Source of the DNA: Leeuwenhoekiella palythoae
Lineage (GTDB): Bacteria > Bacteroidota > Bacteroidia > Flavobacteriales > Flavobacteriaceae
Assembly: GCF_900130045.1 (NCBI RefSeq)
Contig: NZ_FQXT01000002.1
Location: 558,001 to 622,000, forward strand
Length of the DNA: 64,000 nucleotides
Reading direction: 5' to 3'
The translations under genes were made by a program, and so were the position numbers. Positions within the stretch are counted from its first letter, which is position 1. Every line of letters begins with the position of its first letter. Of the stretch, positions 36,867 through 45,458 are shown one piece after another. Under the pieces are notes generated by a model. It made no database searches, was not told the origin of the DNA, and saw nothing but the letters and a program-made list of their open reading frames with translations.

Positions 36867-37550
36867 TTAGAAATTCTTATTTACCTGATCTTTATACGTT
36901 GTGCCAATAGGAAATTCTTTGCCTGCAATTTCAATGCTTCCGGCTTGTACGGCTTCCACTTTAGCAGTGTTGACAATAAAAGATTTATGAATACGGGCAA
37001 ACAGGGTTTCGGGAAGTTTCTTTAGGATGGCTTTCATCGTAGAACGTGCGACCACCGTAGATTTATCTACACGATTGATCTTGACATAATCATCCATCGC
37101 CTCAATAAACACGATCTCTTCTAGCGGAATATTATACAGTTTATAATCTGCTCTTATAGTTAAATGCGTATTTGCGGAGGTATTCTGTTGTTCTAGATCT
37201 AGCGTGCGTTTTACCTTGGCCACTGCTTCTTCAAACCGTTCAAAAGCAATGGGTTTTAAGATATAATCGCTGGCACTTACATTAAAACCTTCTACGGCAT
37301 ACTCGCTATACGCGGTGGTGAAAATAACTTTGGTCTCTTGCTTGAGCGATTTATACAGGTCTATTCCATTTTGTCGCGGCATTTGTATATCTAGAAAAAG
37401 CAGATCGACTTCAAATTTATTGAGATAGCGTTGCGCTTCTGCCTGACTGGTAAAAGTTTTAAGGAGCTTGACGTACTCAATACGCGCGCACAAGGCTTCC
37501 AGAATCTGGAGCGCGAGAGGCTCATCGTCTATGGCAACTGCTTTGATCAT
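36867..37550 (-). CDS. LytTR family response regulator
   Basis: 227 aa. Receiver: AIDDEP, Asp in LLFLDIQMP, FTTAY, DYILKP. LytTR domain from about 128 (LTIRADYKLYNIPLEEI, LPETLFARIHKSFIVN). ATG overlaps the kinase stop by 4 nt. Probably binds the TGCGGTAAA direct repeats flanking this operon. Confidence 0.9.
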   Translation of the reverse strand: MIKAVAIDDEPLALQILEALCARIEYVKLLKTFTSQAEAQRYLNKFEVDLLFLDIQMPRQNGIDLYKSLKQETKVIFTTAYSEYAVEGFNVSASDYILKPIAFERFEEAVAKVKRTLDLEQQNTSANTHLTIRADYKLYNIPLEEIVFIEAMDDYVKINRVDKSTVVARSTMKAILKKLPETLFARIHKSFIVNTAKVEAVQAGSIEIAGKEFPIGTTYKDQVNKNF

Positions 37551-38632
37551 AGTAATTCAATATACAGCTTTACGCGATACATCTCCCCATCTTCATCAAT
37601 AGATAGTTTGTATTTAGAAGGATATAAATGATCCAGACGTTTTCGGGTGTTTTTATGGCCTTCTTCAGAAATTTCAGGAAGCAACGTTTTATCTACCACA
37701 ATGCGGTTGCTTACGTGTAGCGCTATTCCTTTTTCTTTGGCTTCAACGTTAATTATGATCTCTGAATCTTCATCGGGGTTGATGCCGTATTTGAATGCAT
37801 TTTCTATGTAAGTAATTAGAATGAGTGGCGCGATCTCCAGATGTTTTGGGTCTCCTGTGATATTAAAAGTCAGTTTTACATCTTGAGCCAAGCGCAATTT
37901 TTGCAGGGCAACGTAGTCTTTTAAATAGGCAAATTCTTTCTTTAGCGGAACTTTAGTATGCTTGCTTTCGGTCACCACATAGCGCATCATTCCTGATAAC
38001 TTCAGGATAGCTTCAGGGGCTTCATCAGACTTCCGAAGCGCTAAGGCATACAAACTGTTTAGCGTATTGAATAAAAAGTGCGGATTGATCTGTGCCTTTA
38101 AATACGAGACTTCTGCGATGAGTTTTTCTTGCTGTATTTGCTTTAAGTGGGCATTTAGTCTCATCAATAACGAAAGTCCCGCCACAATCAAAAATTGAAT
38201 GATATAGCTTTCGCGAAAGCTAAACAAGGTGGACGGTTCATTAGGATTAGGAACTCCTGCAGGCGGCATTCCACCCGGCGGTTGCATCCCGTCAGGAGGG
38301 CGCATTCCTTGAGGTGGTGGCCCGCCGGCACCGGGACCTGTAGGTTTAGGAATATCAAAAAACAGATCAGGAACATAAGTGATGATCACATAGGAGATCA
38401 TCAAAAACCCCGTAAACATCCAGTATTTTTTAGGAATGTAGTAGTGCGGGATAAAGACATAATAATTGACGTAGAAAAATACCAGCAGCAATAAATACCC
38501 TATAAAATTGTACTGAAAAGGTTTGATCTGCAACAGCTTGATCCCTGATTGTAGATCAGGCGAAGTGATAAAAGGAATGCTCAGCAGCACGATCCCGATA
38601 AATATTTGTGCAAGTGGGGTGCGTAGTTTCAA
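37547..38632 (-). CDS. LytS-type sensor histidine kinase with Pro/Met-rich loop
   Basis: 361 aa. TTG start at 38632, forced by an in-frame TAA two codons upstream and no ATG before the first helix. Four membrane segments; between helices 3 and 4 an extracytoplasmic loop of about 45 residues built from PP-x-GM units (GMRPPDGMQPPGGMPP). His_kinase domain with INPHFLFNTLNSLYAL and LILITYIENAFKYG. Forms an operon with the overlapping LytTR gene. The kinase start is 107 bp from the second TGCGGTAAA pair, consistent with autoregulation. Confidence 0.88.
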   Translation of the reverse strand: MKLRTPLAQIFIGIVLLSIPFITSPDLQSGIKLLQIKPFQYNFIGYLLLLVFFYVNYYVFIPHYYIPKKYWMFTGFLMISYVIITYVPDLFFDIPKPTGPGAGGPPPQGMRPPDGMQPPGGMPPAGVPNPNEPSTLFSFRESYIIQFLIVAGLSLLMRLNAHLKQIQQEKLIAEVSYLKAQINPHFLFNTLNSLYALALRKSDEAPEAILKLSGMMRYVVTESKHTKVPLKKEFAYLKDYVALQKLRLAQDVKLTFNITGDPKHLEIAPLILITYIENAFKYGINPDEDSEIIINVEAKEKGIALHVSNRIVVDKTLLPEISEEGHKNTRKRLDHLYPSKYKLSIDEDGEMYRVKLYIELL

Positions 38633-38738
38633 GACTTAATAGTTTGGTTCACATTTGAAAAGCATTAATTCTAAATTAAATGAGCGCTTCTCAAGTAACA
38701 CGTAAAGCTACTAAGAAAAGCGGTGTGCAACTAAAGCT

Positions 38739-38768
38739 TGCGGTAAACCCGTTTTAAATTGCGGTAAA
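38739..38768. promoter_or_regulatory. candidate LytTR operator 2 (direct repeat)
   Basis: TGCGGTAAA at 38739-38747 and 38760-38768, again 21 bp apart with a 12-bp spacer. Lies between the divergent LytS kinase and ECF sigma genes, so it could control either or both. Confidence 0.65.
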
Positions 38769-38859
38769 TTGGAATGCTAAGGTTTCTTAACGCAATGTTA
38801 AACTGAAGGAGCGACGGGAGTACTTAGATTTTGTTTCTTTTGTTACAAGCACATTTTAA

Positions 38860-39438
38860 ATGCAACATCAGGTTTTACAAAGCAACGATCAAGAACTACA
38901 GCAACTGCTTAGAACGCAGCCTAAGCTGGGTTTTGACCGTGTTTTTGAAACCTATTGGCAGCGGTTGTTTAGCTATGCCTATCAGATTTATGCAGACGAA
39001 AGCATTTGTGAAGATATCGTTCAAGAAGTGTTTGTAAGCCTTTGGGAAAAGCTTGAACATACCAGTATTATCAATCTGGAAGGCTATCTTTTTAGAGCGG
39101 TAAAATATAAAGTCTTCAACCATTTACGCGATTTAAAATTCACTCAGGAGCATCAGGAGGTGTTGGAGCAGATCGCGATGCCCGCACGTGCAGAGGCAAA
39201 TTTAGATTATGATGATTTTGAAAATTTGGTGCACCGGGAAATTGATAAGCTTCCGCCAAAATGTAAAACGGTATTTATGCTGAGTAGGTTTGAAGAGGTT
39301 TCTAACGCCGAAATCGCACAAAAGCTTAATATTTCTATCCGTACTGTTGAGAAACACATTAGTGATGCGCTAAAGCATTTAAAATCAAATCTTCCCGTGC
39401 AAGAGCTTTCGCTTATCGTTACCTTAATGTTTCAGTAA
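38860..39438 (+). CDS. ECF RNA polymerase sigma factor, FecI-like
   Basis: 192 aa. Sigma-70 region 2 (FETYWQRLFSYAYQIYADESICEDIVQEVFVSLWE, here only named) and region 4 (LPPKCKTVFMLSRFEEVSN, AEIAQKLNISIRTVEKHI). Belongs to the Bacteroidota ECF group paired with FecR anti-sigma factors. Followed by fecR and an STN-bearing SusC, the normal trans-envelope induction set. ATG at 38860 chosen; an ORF in another frame at 38831 is a shadow. Confidence 0.92.
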   Translation: MQHQVLQSNDQELQQLLRTQPKLGFDRVFETYWQRLFSYAYQIYADESICEDIVQEVFVSLWEKLEHTSIINLEGYLFRAVKYKVFNHLRDLKFTQEHQEVLEQIAMPARAEANLDYDDFENLVHREIDKLPPKCKTVFMLSRFEEVSNAEIAQKLNISIRTVEKHISDALKHLKSNLPVQELSLIVTLMFQ

Positions 39439-39538
39439 TGTAAAGAGGTTAAAGGCAATTTAAACAAACCATTAAATGCGTTTTTAGTACTACGTGTGTT
39501 AGGGTCAAAATGGGACTCTCTTGTAAAAGCAAGATATT

Positions 39539-40474
39539 TTGACGCAAAACGAATTAAAAACCTTAGCCGAGAAACACCGCCTGGGGACCGCTACCAAAGC
39601 AGAAGAACAGCTACTGCACCAGTTTGTAGATACGCTACAACAACAGCCTAAAAAACAGTTTAAGCCTTCTGCTCAAAACCGCTTGCGTATTGTAAAAGGT
39701 ATCGAGGCTAAAATCGCAACCACAACAAAACCTGCGGTCAACTATAAAAAAATACTGGCGTATGCTGCGGTATTTGTCGGGATCATTAGTATGGCAGCTT
39801 TTAGCACGTCGCTGTTTGAGTCTCAATGGGTGACTAAACAAACCGGAAAAGGAGAAAAACGCAGTCTTACCCTAGCCGATGGTTCTGTGATAATCCTCAA
39901 TGCTAATTCTTCGGTACAATATGCTAAAGACTTTACCTCATCGCGTCAGGTACACTTAACCGGGGAAGCCTATTTTGAGGTGCAGCGTGATACTGCACAT
40001 CCCTTTACCATCAACACAGGAGCCATACAAACCCAAGTTTTGGGAACCACTTTTAATATCAATGCATACCAGCCAGATGAAGTCAGTGTGAGCGTCAACA
40101 GCGGGAAGGTAGCTGTTGAAAATAGGCAAACCAAGCAAAAAGTACTTCTCAAAAAAGATCAGCAAGTACTCTTTAAAGGAACAGCTGCACCGGTAGCTAC
40201 TGCTGCCAACAGTGAAGATCAACGCGCTTGGACGCGCAACATCATAGCACTCAATAACACCTCACTAGCCAAAACCGCCGGAATACTAGAGAATTGGTAC
40301 GACGTTGAGATTGATTTTGAAGATGCCACTATAGAGGAGCTGAAGATCACAGGTAAATTTAAAGAGGAGCCACTAGAGACGGTGCTGCAAAGTATCGCAC
40401 TGATCAATAACCTTAAAATAGATACCCTAACTCAAAAACACTTTGTTATTCGAAAAAACAACACTACACCATAA
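39539..40474 (+). CDS. FecR family anti-sigma factor
   Basis: 311 aa with TTG start (in-frame TAA four codons upstream, no ATG available). N-terminal cytoplasmic part, one membrane helix at about 65-87 (ILAYAAVFVGIISMAAFSTSL), FecR domain (RSLTLADGSVIILNANSSVQY, GEAYFEVQRD) and C-terminal DUF4974/STN-like domain (ITGKFKEEPLETVLQSI). Transmits the state of the outer-membrane SusC STN domain to the ECF sigma factor. Confidence 0.9.
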   Translation: MTQNELKTLAEKHRLGTATKAEEQLLHQFVDTLQQQPKKQFKPSAQNRLRIVKGIEAKIATTTKPAVNYKKILAYAAVFVGIISMAAFSTSLFESQWVTKQTGKGEKRSLTLADGSVIILNANSSVQYAKDFTSSRQVHLTGEAYFEVQRDTAHPFTINTGAIQTQVLGTTFNINAYQPDEVSVSVNSGKVAVENRQTKQKVLLKKDQQVLFKGTAAPVATAANSEDQRAWTRNIIALNNTSLAKTAGILENWYDVEIDFEDATIEELKITGKFKEEPLETVLQSIALINNLKIDTLTQKHFVIRKNNTTP

Positions 40475-40478
40475 AAAA

Positions 40479-40504
40479 CCCATCGCTGCTGCAACAGCAA
40501 TGGG
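40479..40504 (+). terminator. hairpin between fecR and susC2
   Basis: CCCAT-c-GCTG (40479-40488) pairs with CAGC-a-ATGGG (40495-40504), one internal mismatch, 6-nt loop, followed by TCGAATTTT. Likely partial terminator separating weak sigma/anti-sigma expression from the inducible transporter genes. Confidence 0.6.
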
Positions 40505-40551
40505 TCGAATTTTAAAAAGACTACAAATCCAAAATTATAGCCATAATAAAA

Positions 40552-43500
40552 ATGAAAACTAAACTACAAATTTTAAGAAAGTCTACCTTTCATAAAGTAC
40601 ACTTTTTGGCGTTTTTACTGCTGTTTGTCAGTATGGCTACCAGCGCCAAAACTAAAAACCAAGCTATAGACGAAGTTTTTGTGACCACCCGATTACAAGA
40701 TGCGTCACTAAAAGAAACCTTTGCTGCGATTGAGGCACAAACCGATTTTACTTTCGTATTTGACAGTGCCTTGCTTAAAGAAACCGCAGCAGTGACCCTC
40801 ATTGTTAATGATGCTAGATTGAGCACGGTGCTGCAACAGATCACCACGCAAACAGGCCTATCCTTCACCCAGATCAATAATACGATTACCGTAGTTAAAA
40901 CGTCACAGCAACAACAAGTAAACGGTACGGTAACTGATCAAGAAGGCGTGCCGCTGCCGGGAGCTACGGTAATGGAACAAGGAACTTCAAACGGAGTGAC
41001 TACTAATTTTGATGGTGAGTTCAGCTTGGCGGTTGGTGCAAATGCGACGCTTGAGGTGTCCTTTGTGGGTTTTGAAACCCAGACCGTTGCTGCAAATCCG
41101 GGGACGGCAATCCGCATTGTTTTACAAGAAAATGTAAACGCGCTTAATGAAGTCGTGGTGACGGCTTTAGGGATCAAGCGTGAAGAAAAGCGCTTAGGAT
41201 TCTCGCAAGCGACTATTCAATCAGATAATCTTGCGCAGGCGGTACCTTTAAACTGGTCATCAGGATTAAAAGGGAAAGTAGCGGGGTTGAACATTGTTTC
41301 TTCAGGAAGCGGACCTTTAAATTCTCAGCAAATTACGCTACGCGGAAATAACTCTTTAAATCCTAACGGAAACAATGCGCTAATTGTGGTTGACGGCGTT
41401 CCGGTTAATAATGAGATGACCACTTCGGGCTCTTCTGCGAGTTATATTGGTGAAGATTCTCCTATTGATTATGGGAATGCTATTTCTGATCTCAATCTTG
41501 ATGATATCGAAAGTGTAACGGTATTAAAAGGTCCGGGTGCCACGGCCCTTTACGGAAGCCGTGCAGCAAACGGTGCATTGATCATCACTACCAAGTCGGG
41601 TAAAAAAACAAGTGGCTTAGGACTTACCTACACGTCTAGTGTCAACCTTGATGTAATTCAGCGTTGGCCAGACTGGCAATATGAATACGGTCAGGGGACC
41701 GGAAAAAGTTTTAATGACGCCGGTGAGCCTTATTATTCTTACGGGGGTTCTGAAGACGGTAACAATACCGGTAGCACTAGTAGTGCTTGGGGACCGCGTT
41801 TTGACGGTCAGGAATACTTTCAGTACGATCCTACTGTAGAAGGGCAATCCTTAGAACGTCAGCCGTGGCGTGCTTATAAGGACAACCGTAAAGATTTCTG
41901 GAGAACCGGGGTGACGTTTACTAATAACCTTTCGCTTCAGGGAGGAAACGACAAAGGTTCGATGCGTCTTTCTGTGGGGCATTCTAAAAACGAATGGATT
42001 ATGCCCAATACCGGTTACGAGCGCATCACTGCTTCGGTGAATTCTAATTATCAGGTTTCAGAACACATTAAAATAGGTTCTGTGATCAACTACAACAACC
42101 GCAGTAGTGACAACCTGCCGAGCACAGGATACAATAACGGTTCTATCGCTTACTTTATGATTTTTCAGAATCCTAACGTAGACTTAGACTGGTTGCGTCC
42201 CATCTGGCAAGAAGGACAAAATCAAATACAGCAGATTCAGCCTTTCAGCTCCTATATTGATAACCCGTTTTTGATCGCTTATGAAGCTACAAATCCGCTT
42301 GCCAGCAGCCAGATCGTAGGTAATGTATTTACAAATATTGACCTCGCCCCTAATCTTGATTTAATGTTACGCGCCTCGTTAAACACCTACAATCAGGATC
42401 GTGAGCAACAGCGCCCGTATAGCATCAACCGCTACAATCAAGGCTTTTATGAAACTCAGGATATCTGGAAGCAGGAGGTGAATACTGATTTCTTATTAAG
42501 CTATAAGAATCAACTGACTCAGAACATTGGTTTAAATGCTTCGATCGGGGGTAATGCGATGGACTATAAATACCGCAGAACAGATGCTTCGGTAAACGGT
42601 TTGGTAGTTCCGGGAGTATATAAACTCGCTAACGGAATCAACAATCCTATTGTGCAAACCTACGACCGCAATAAAAAGGTGAACAGCCTCTATGGTTTGA
42701 TTTCGCTTTCGCTTGATAACTCTTTATTTCTGGACCTTACCGGAAGAAACGACTGGTCAAGTACTTTACCTACGGCTAACAATTCGTTCTTTTATCCTTC
42801 GGCGAATGCCAGTGTGATCCTTTCAGAACTGTTTAGCCTGCCTAAAGCGGTAGATTACTTAAAATACCGTTTTTCTTTTGCTGAAGTGGGTAACGATACA
42901 GATCCGTATAAAACCAGTAAATACTACAGTCAAAGCGCATTTGCGAGCTCGGCGACGGTTCCTACCAATTTATACAATGCCAACTTTAAACCGGAGATCA
43001 CCACGAGTTATGAGACGGGTATTGAAGCACGTTTGCTCAAAAGCCGTTTGATTCTGGATGCTACCGTGTATGAGACCCTTACCAAGAACCAGATCATTTC
43101 GGTACCCTTAGACATTACCACAGGCTATAGTTCTGGTGTTTTAAATTCTGGTGAGGTGCGTAACCGTGGGGTCGAACTTACCCTAACCGGAAAGATTTTT
43201 GACACCGATAGCTTTAAGTGGAGCAGCACGCTTACATTTTCTCGCAACTGGAATAAAGTACTTGAGTTAGCAGACGGTATTGATGGGCAACAAGAAATTG
43301 GCTCAGGAGGTAATGCTACTTTATTAGCCAAAGTAGGCGGGACCACCACAGCGATATATGGTTATGGTTTTGTACGTTCTCCGGAAGGTGAGATCGTTTA
43401 CGATAACGGCGGACTCCCGGCATACCCTGATGAAATTCAATACATAGGCGATGCCAGCCCAGACTGGAAAGCCGGACTGTACAACAGTTTTAGTTTAGGT

Positions 43501-43995
43501 CCCGTAACCCTTAATGTAATGCTAGACGGGCAATACGGCGGAATCATCTATTCTCAATCTCATCATAAACTTACGCAACAGGGTAAACTGCGCAGTACGT
43601 TTATGGGGCGTGAAGAAGGTTTCATAGTAGGTGACGGTGTGGTACTCAATGACGATGGCACCTACAGCCCCAACACTACCGAAGCTATTACGCCTGACTG
43701 GTACAACCGCTACTACCGTAGAGCCAATGTAGAATCAAACTCGTTTGATGCTTCTTTCTTGAAGTTGCGTGAGGTGAGCTTGCAATATGCGTTTCCTAAA
43801 CGCTGGTTGGGCAACAGTGGTATCACAGCACTTAACCTATCGGTATTTGGGCGTAATCTGGCGACCATTTCAGACTTCCCGATCTATGATCCTGAAACCG
43901 CTGCGCTTAACGGAGATACCATCTTACCGGGAATCGAGATGGGGCAAATGCCTTCGCCGGCAACCTATGGTTTTAATCTAAGAGTAAATTTATAA
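40552..43995 (+). CDS. susC: SusC/RagA transporter with STN signalling domain
   Basis: 1147 aa, about 110 longer than the first SusC because of an N-terminal STN domain (about 50-120: LKETFAAIEAQTDFTFVFD, LSTVLQQITTQTGLSFT). Then carboxypeptidase-regulatory domain (VNGTVTDQEGVPLPGATV), plug (GLKGKVAGLNIVSSGSG, GSRAANGALIITTKSGKK) and barrel to RVNL. STN interacts with FecR, so uptake of the substrate itself induces the locus. Partners: SusD-like protein 9 nt downstream, then two phosphodiesterase-type enzymes. Confidence 0.93.
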   Translation: MKTKLQILRKSTFHKVHFLAFLLLFVSMATSAKTKNQAIDEVFVTTRLQDASLKETFAAIEAQTDFTFVFDSALLKETAAVTLIVNDARLSTVLQQITTQTGLSFTQINNTITVVKTSQQQQVNGTVTDQEGVPLPGATVMEQGTSNGVTTNFDGEFSLAVGANATLEVSFVGFETQTVAANPGTAIRIVLQENVNALNEVVVTALGIKREEKRLGFSQATIQSDNLAQAVPLNWSSGLKGKVAGLNIVSSGSGPLNSQQITLRGNNSLNPNGNNALIVVDGVPVNNEMTTSGSSASYIGEDSPIDYGNAISDLNLDDIESVTVLKGPGATALYGSRAANGALIITTKSGKKTSGLGLTYTSSVNLDVIQRWPDWQYEYGQGTGKSFNDAGEPYYSYGGSEDGNNTGSTSSAWGPRFDGQEYFQYDPTVEGQSLERQPWRAYKDNRKDFWRTGVTFTNNLSLQGGNDKGSMRLSVGHSKNEWIMPNTGYERITASVNSNYQVSEHIKIGSVINYNNRSSDNLPSTGYNNGSIAYFMIFQNPNVDLDWLRPIWQEGQNQIQQIQPFSSYIDNPFLIAYEATNPLASSQIVGNVFTNIDLAPNLDLMLRASLNTYNQDREQQRPYSINRYNQGFYETQDIWKQEVNTDFLLSYKNQLTQNIGLNASIGGNAMDYKYRRTDASVNGLVVPGVYKLANGINNPIVQTYDRNKKVNSLYGLISLSLDNSLFLDLTGRNDWSSTLPTANNSFFYPSANASVILSELFSLPKAVDYLKYRFSFAEVGNDTDPYKTSKYYSQSAFASSATVPTNLYNANFKPEITTSYETGIEARLLKSRLILDATVYETLTKNQIISVPLDITTGYSSGVLNSGEVRNRGVELTLTGKIFDTDSFKWSSTLTFSRNWNKVLELADGIDGQQEIGSGGNATLLAKVGGTTTAIYGYGFVRSPEGEIVYDNGGLPAYPDEIQYIGDASPDWKAGLYNSFSLGPVTLNVMLDGQYGGIIYSQSHHKLTQQGKLRSTFMGREEGFIVGDGVVLNDDGTYSPNTTEAITPDWYNRYYRRANVESNSFDASFLKLREVSLQYAFPKRWLGNSGITALNLSVFGRNLATISDFPIYDPETAALNGDTILPGIEMGQMPSPATYGFNLRVNL

Positions 43996-44004
43996 TTCAC
44001 TACG

Positions 44005-45441
44005 ATGAAAAATTTAAAAACACTATTTACCGGTCTTAGCGTATTGTGGTTACTAAGCGCGTGTACCGGCAATTTTGAGGAGGTCAACGAAGACCCTAAC
44101 CGCATTGCAGAGATCAGTCCGGGTACCTTGATCAATCCTATTATCTATGGGCTGGCAAGTCATAACGCCGGCAGAGCGCACGCGATCACCTTTGACTTAA
44201 TGCAGGTTACCTTACCATTCCCCAGCGTTTCCGGTGGATTGCACAGGTATGATGTGAGTCAGAATATAGGAAACTCTTCTTGGTACAATTATTACCGATG
44301 GTTGAATAACATCAAGGAGATGGAAACCGCTTCACTAGCTGCTGAAGATCCTAATTATGAGGCAGTAGCGCTTACGCTTAAAGCTTGGGTTTATGCAAAC
44401 CTTACTGATCTTTTTGGTCCTGTGCCTATGACCGAAGCAGTAAACGGAGAAGCAGGTAATTTGTATCCGACTTTTGATAGTCAGCAATTGATCTACGAGA
44501 CTATTTTAGCCGATCTAGAACGGGCAAATACGCTTTATGATCAAGATCTTGATATGGTATATGCCGAAGATATCCTTTTTGCTAACGACGTAAGCTTATG
44601 GCAGAAGTTTACTAATTCACTGCACATGCGTCTGTTGCTGCGTATCTCAAACCGTACAGAAACCAACGCGTTTCAAAAGCTTACCGCAATGATTAACGAT
44701 CCTGAAACCTATCCGGTATTTGAAACGGTTGAAGAATCTGCAGTGCTTCAGGTAACCGGAGTAACGCCTAATATCTCTCCTTGGGGGCGTCCGCAGGACT
44801 TTCCGTTAGGAGTTAAGATGGCAGCCTTTTTTGTTGATAATCTGAATGCACTTGAAGATCCGCGCCGTCCCATTATTCAAACGGGAGCCCAAGATCTAGA
44901 TAATAATCCCATTGGATATAAAGGGATTCCTAGTGCCTATGCCGGACCTGAATCTCAATTTGAGTTTAATGCCAGCACCTTAAACCGGGCACAGGTTGAA
45001 AACCCAATGCAGATCTTTTTAATGACCTATGCTGAGGTTGAATTCATCAAGGCTGAAATGGCGCAACGCGGTTATACCACCAATGCTCAAGAACATTATG
45101 AGGCCGGGGTGACCGCCGCGATTACTCAGCTGGGTGCAACAACCACCGAAGCCTACTTTGATAATCCGGTAGCTGCATATGATGGTTCGCTCGAGCAAAT
45201 TTTATTGCAGAAATACTATGCGCTGTACTTTGTAGATTATCAGCAGTGGTTTGAATTCCGTCGTACGGGATTGCCAGAATTACCTACCACTGAAGCTATG
45301 CTGAACGATGCGATGATGCCGTCGCGCTTTTTCTATCCGTCAGATGTACAGATCAGTAATCAGGCTAATTACCAGCAAGCCTTGGAGCTGCTTGGAGGAC
45401 CTGATAATATCAACACCAAAGTTTGGTGGGACAATAACTAA
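44005..45441 (+). CDS. susD: SusD/RagB nutrient-binding outer membrane lipoprotein
   Basis: 478 aa lipoprotein (signal ending WLLSAC, Cys20). The opening FEEVNEDPNRIAEISPGTLINP and later ISPWGRPQDFPLG, EVEFIKAEMAQRGY, QKYYALYFVDYQQWFEFRRTG, PSRFFYPSDVQISN are typical of the SusD-like_2 (PF12771) branch. This branch commonly accompanies SusC proteins for peptides, glycans or phosphorylated ligands. Lid for the STN-type SusC. Confidence 0.9.
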   Translation: MKNLKTLFTGLSVLWLLSACTGNFEEVNEDPNRIAEISPGTLINPIIYGLASHNAGRAHAITFDLMQVTLPFPSVSGGLHRYDVSQNIGNSSWYNYYRWLNNIKEMETASLAAEDPNYEAVALTLKAWVYANLTDLFGPVPMTEAVNGEAGNLYPTFDSQQLIYETILADLERANTLYDQDLDMVYAEDILFANDVSLWQKFTNSLHMRLLLRISNRTETNAFQKLTAMINDPETYPVFETVEESAVLQVTGVTPNISPWGRPQDFPLGVKMAAFFVDNLNALEDPRRPIIQTGAQDLDNNPIGYKGIPSAYAGPESQFEFNASTLNRAQVENPMQIFLMTYAEVEFIKAEMAQRGYTTNAQEHYEAGVTAAITQLGATTTEAYFDNPVAAYDGSLEQILLQKYYALYFVDYQQWFEFRRTGLPELPTTEAMLNDAMMPSRFFYPSDVQISNQANYQQALELLGGPDNINTKVWWDNN

Positions 45442-45458
45442 ACGCCAATCCAATACAG

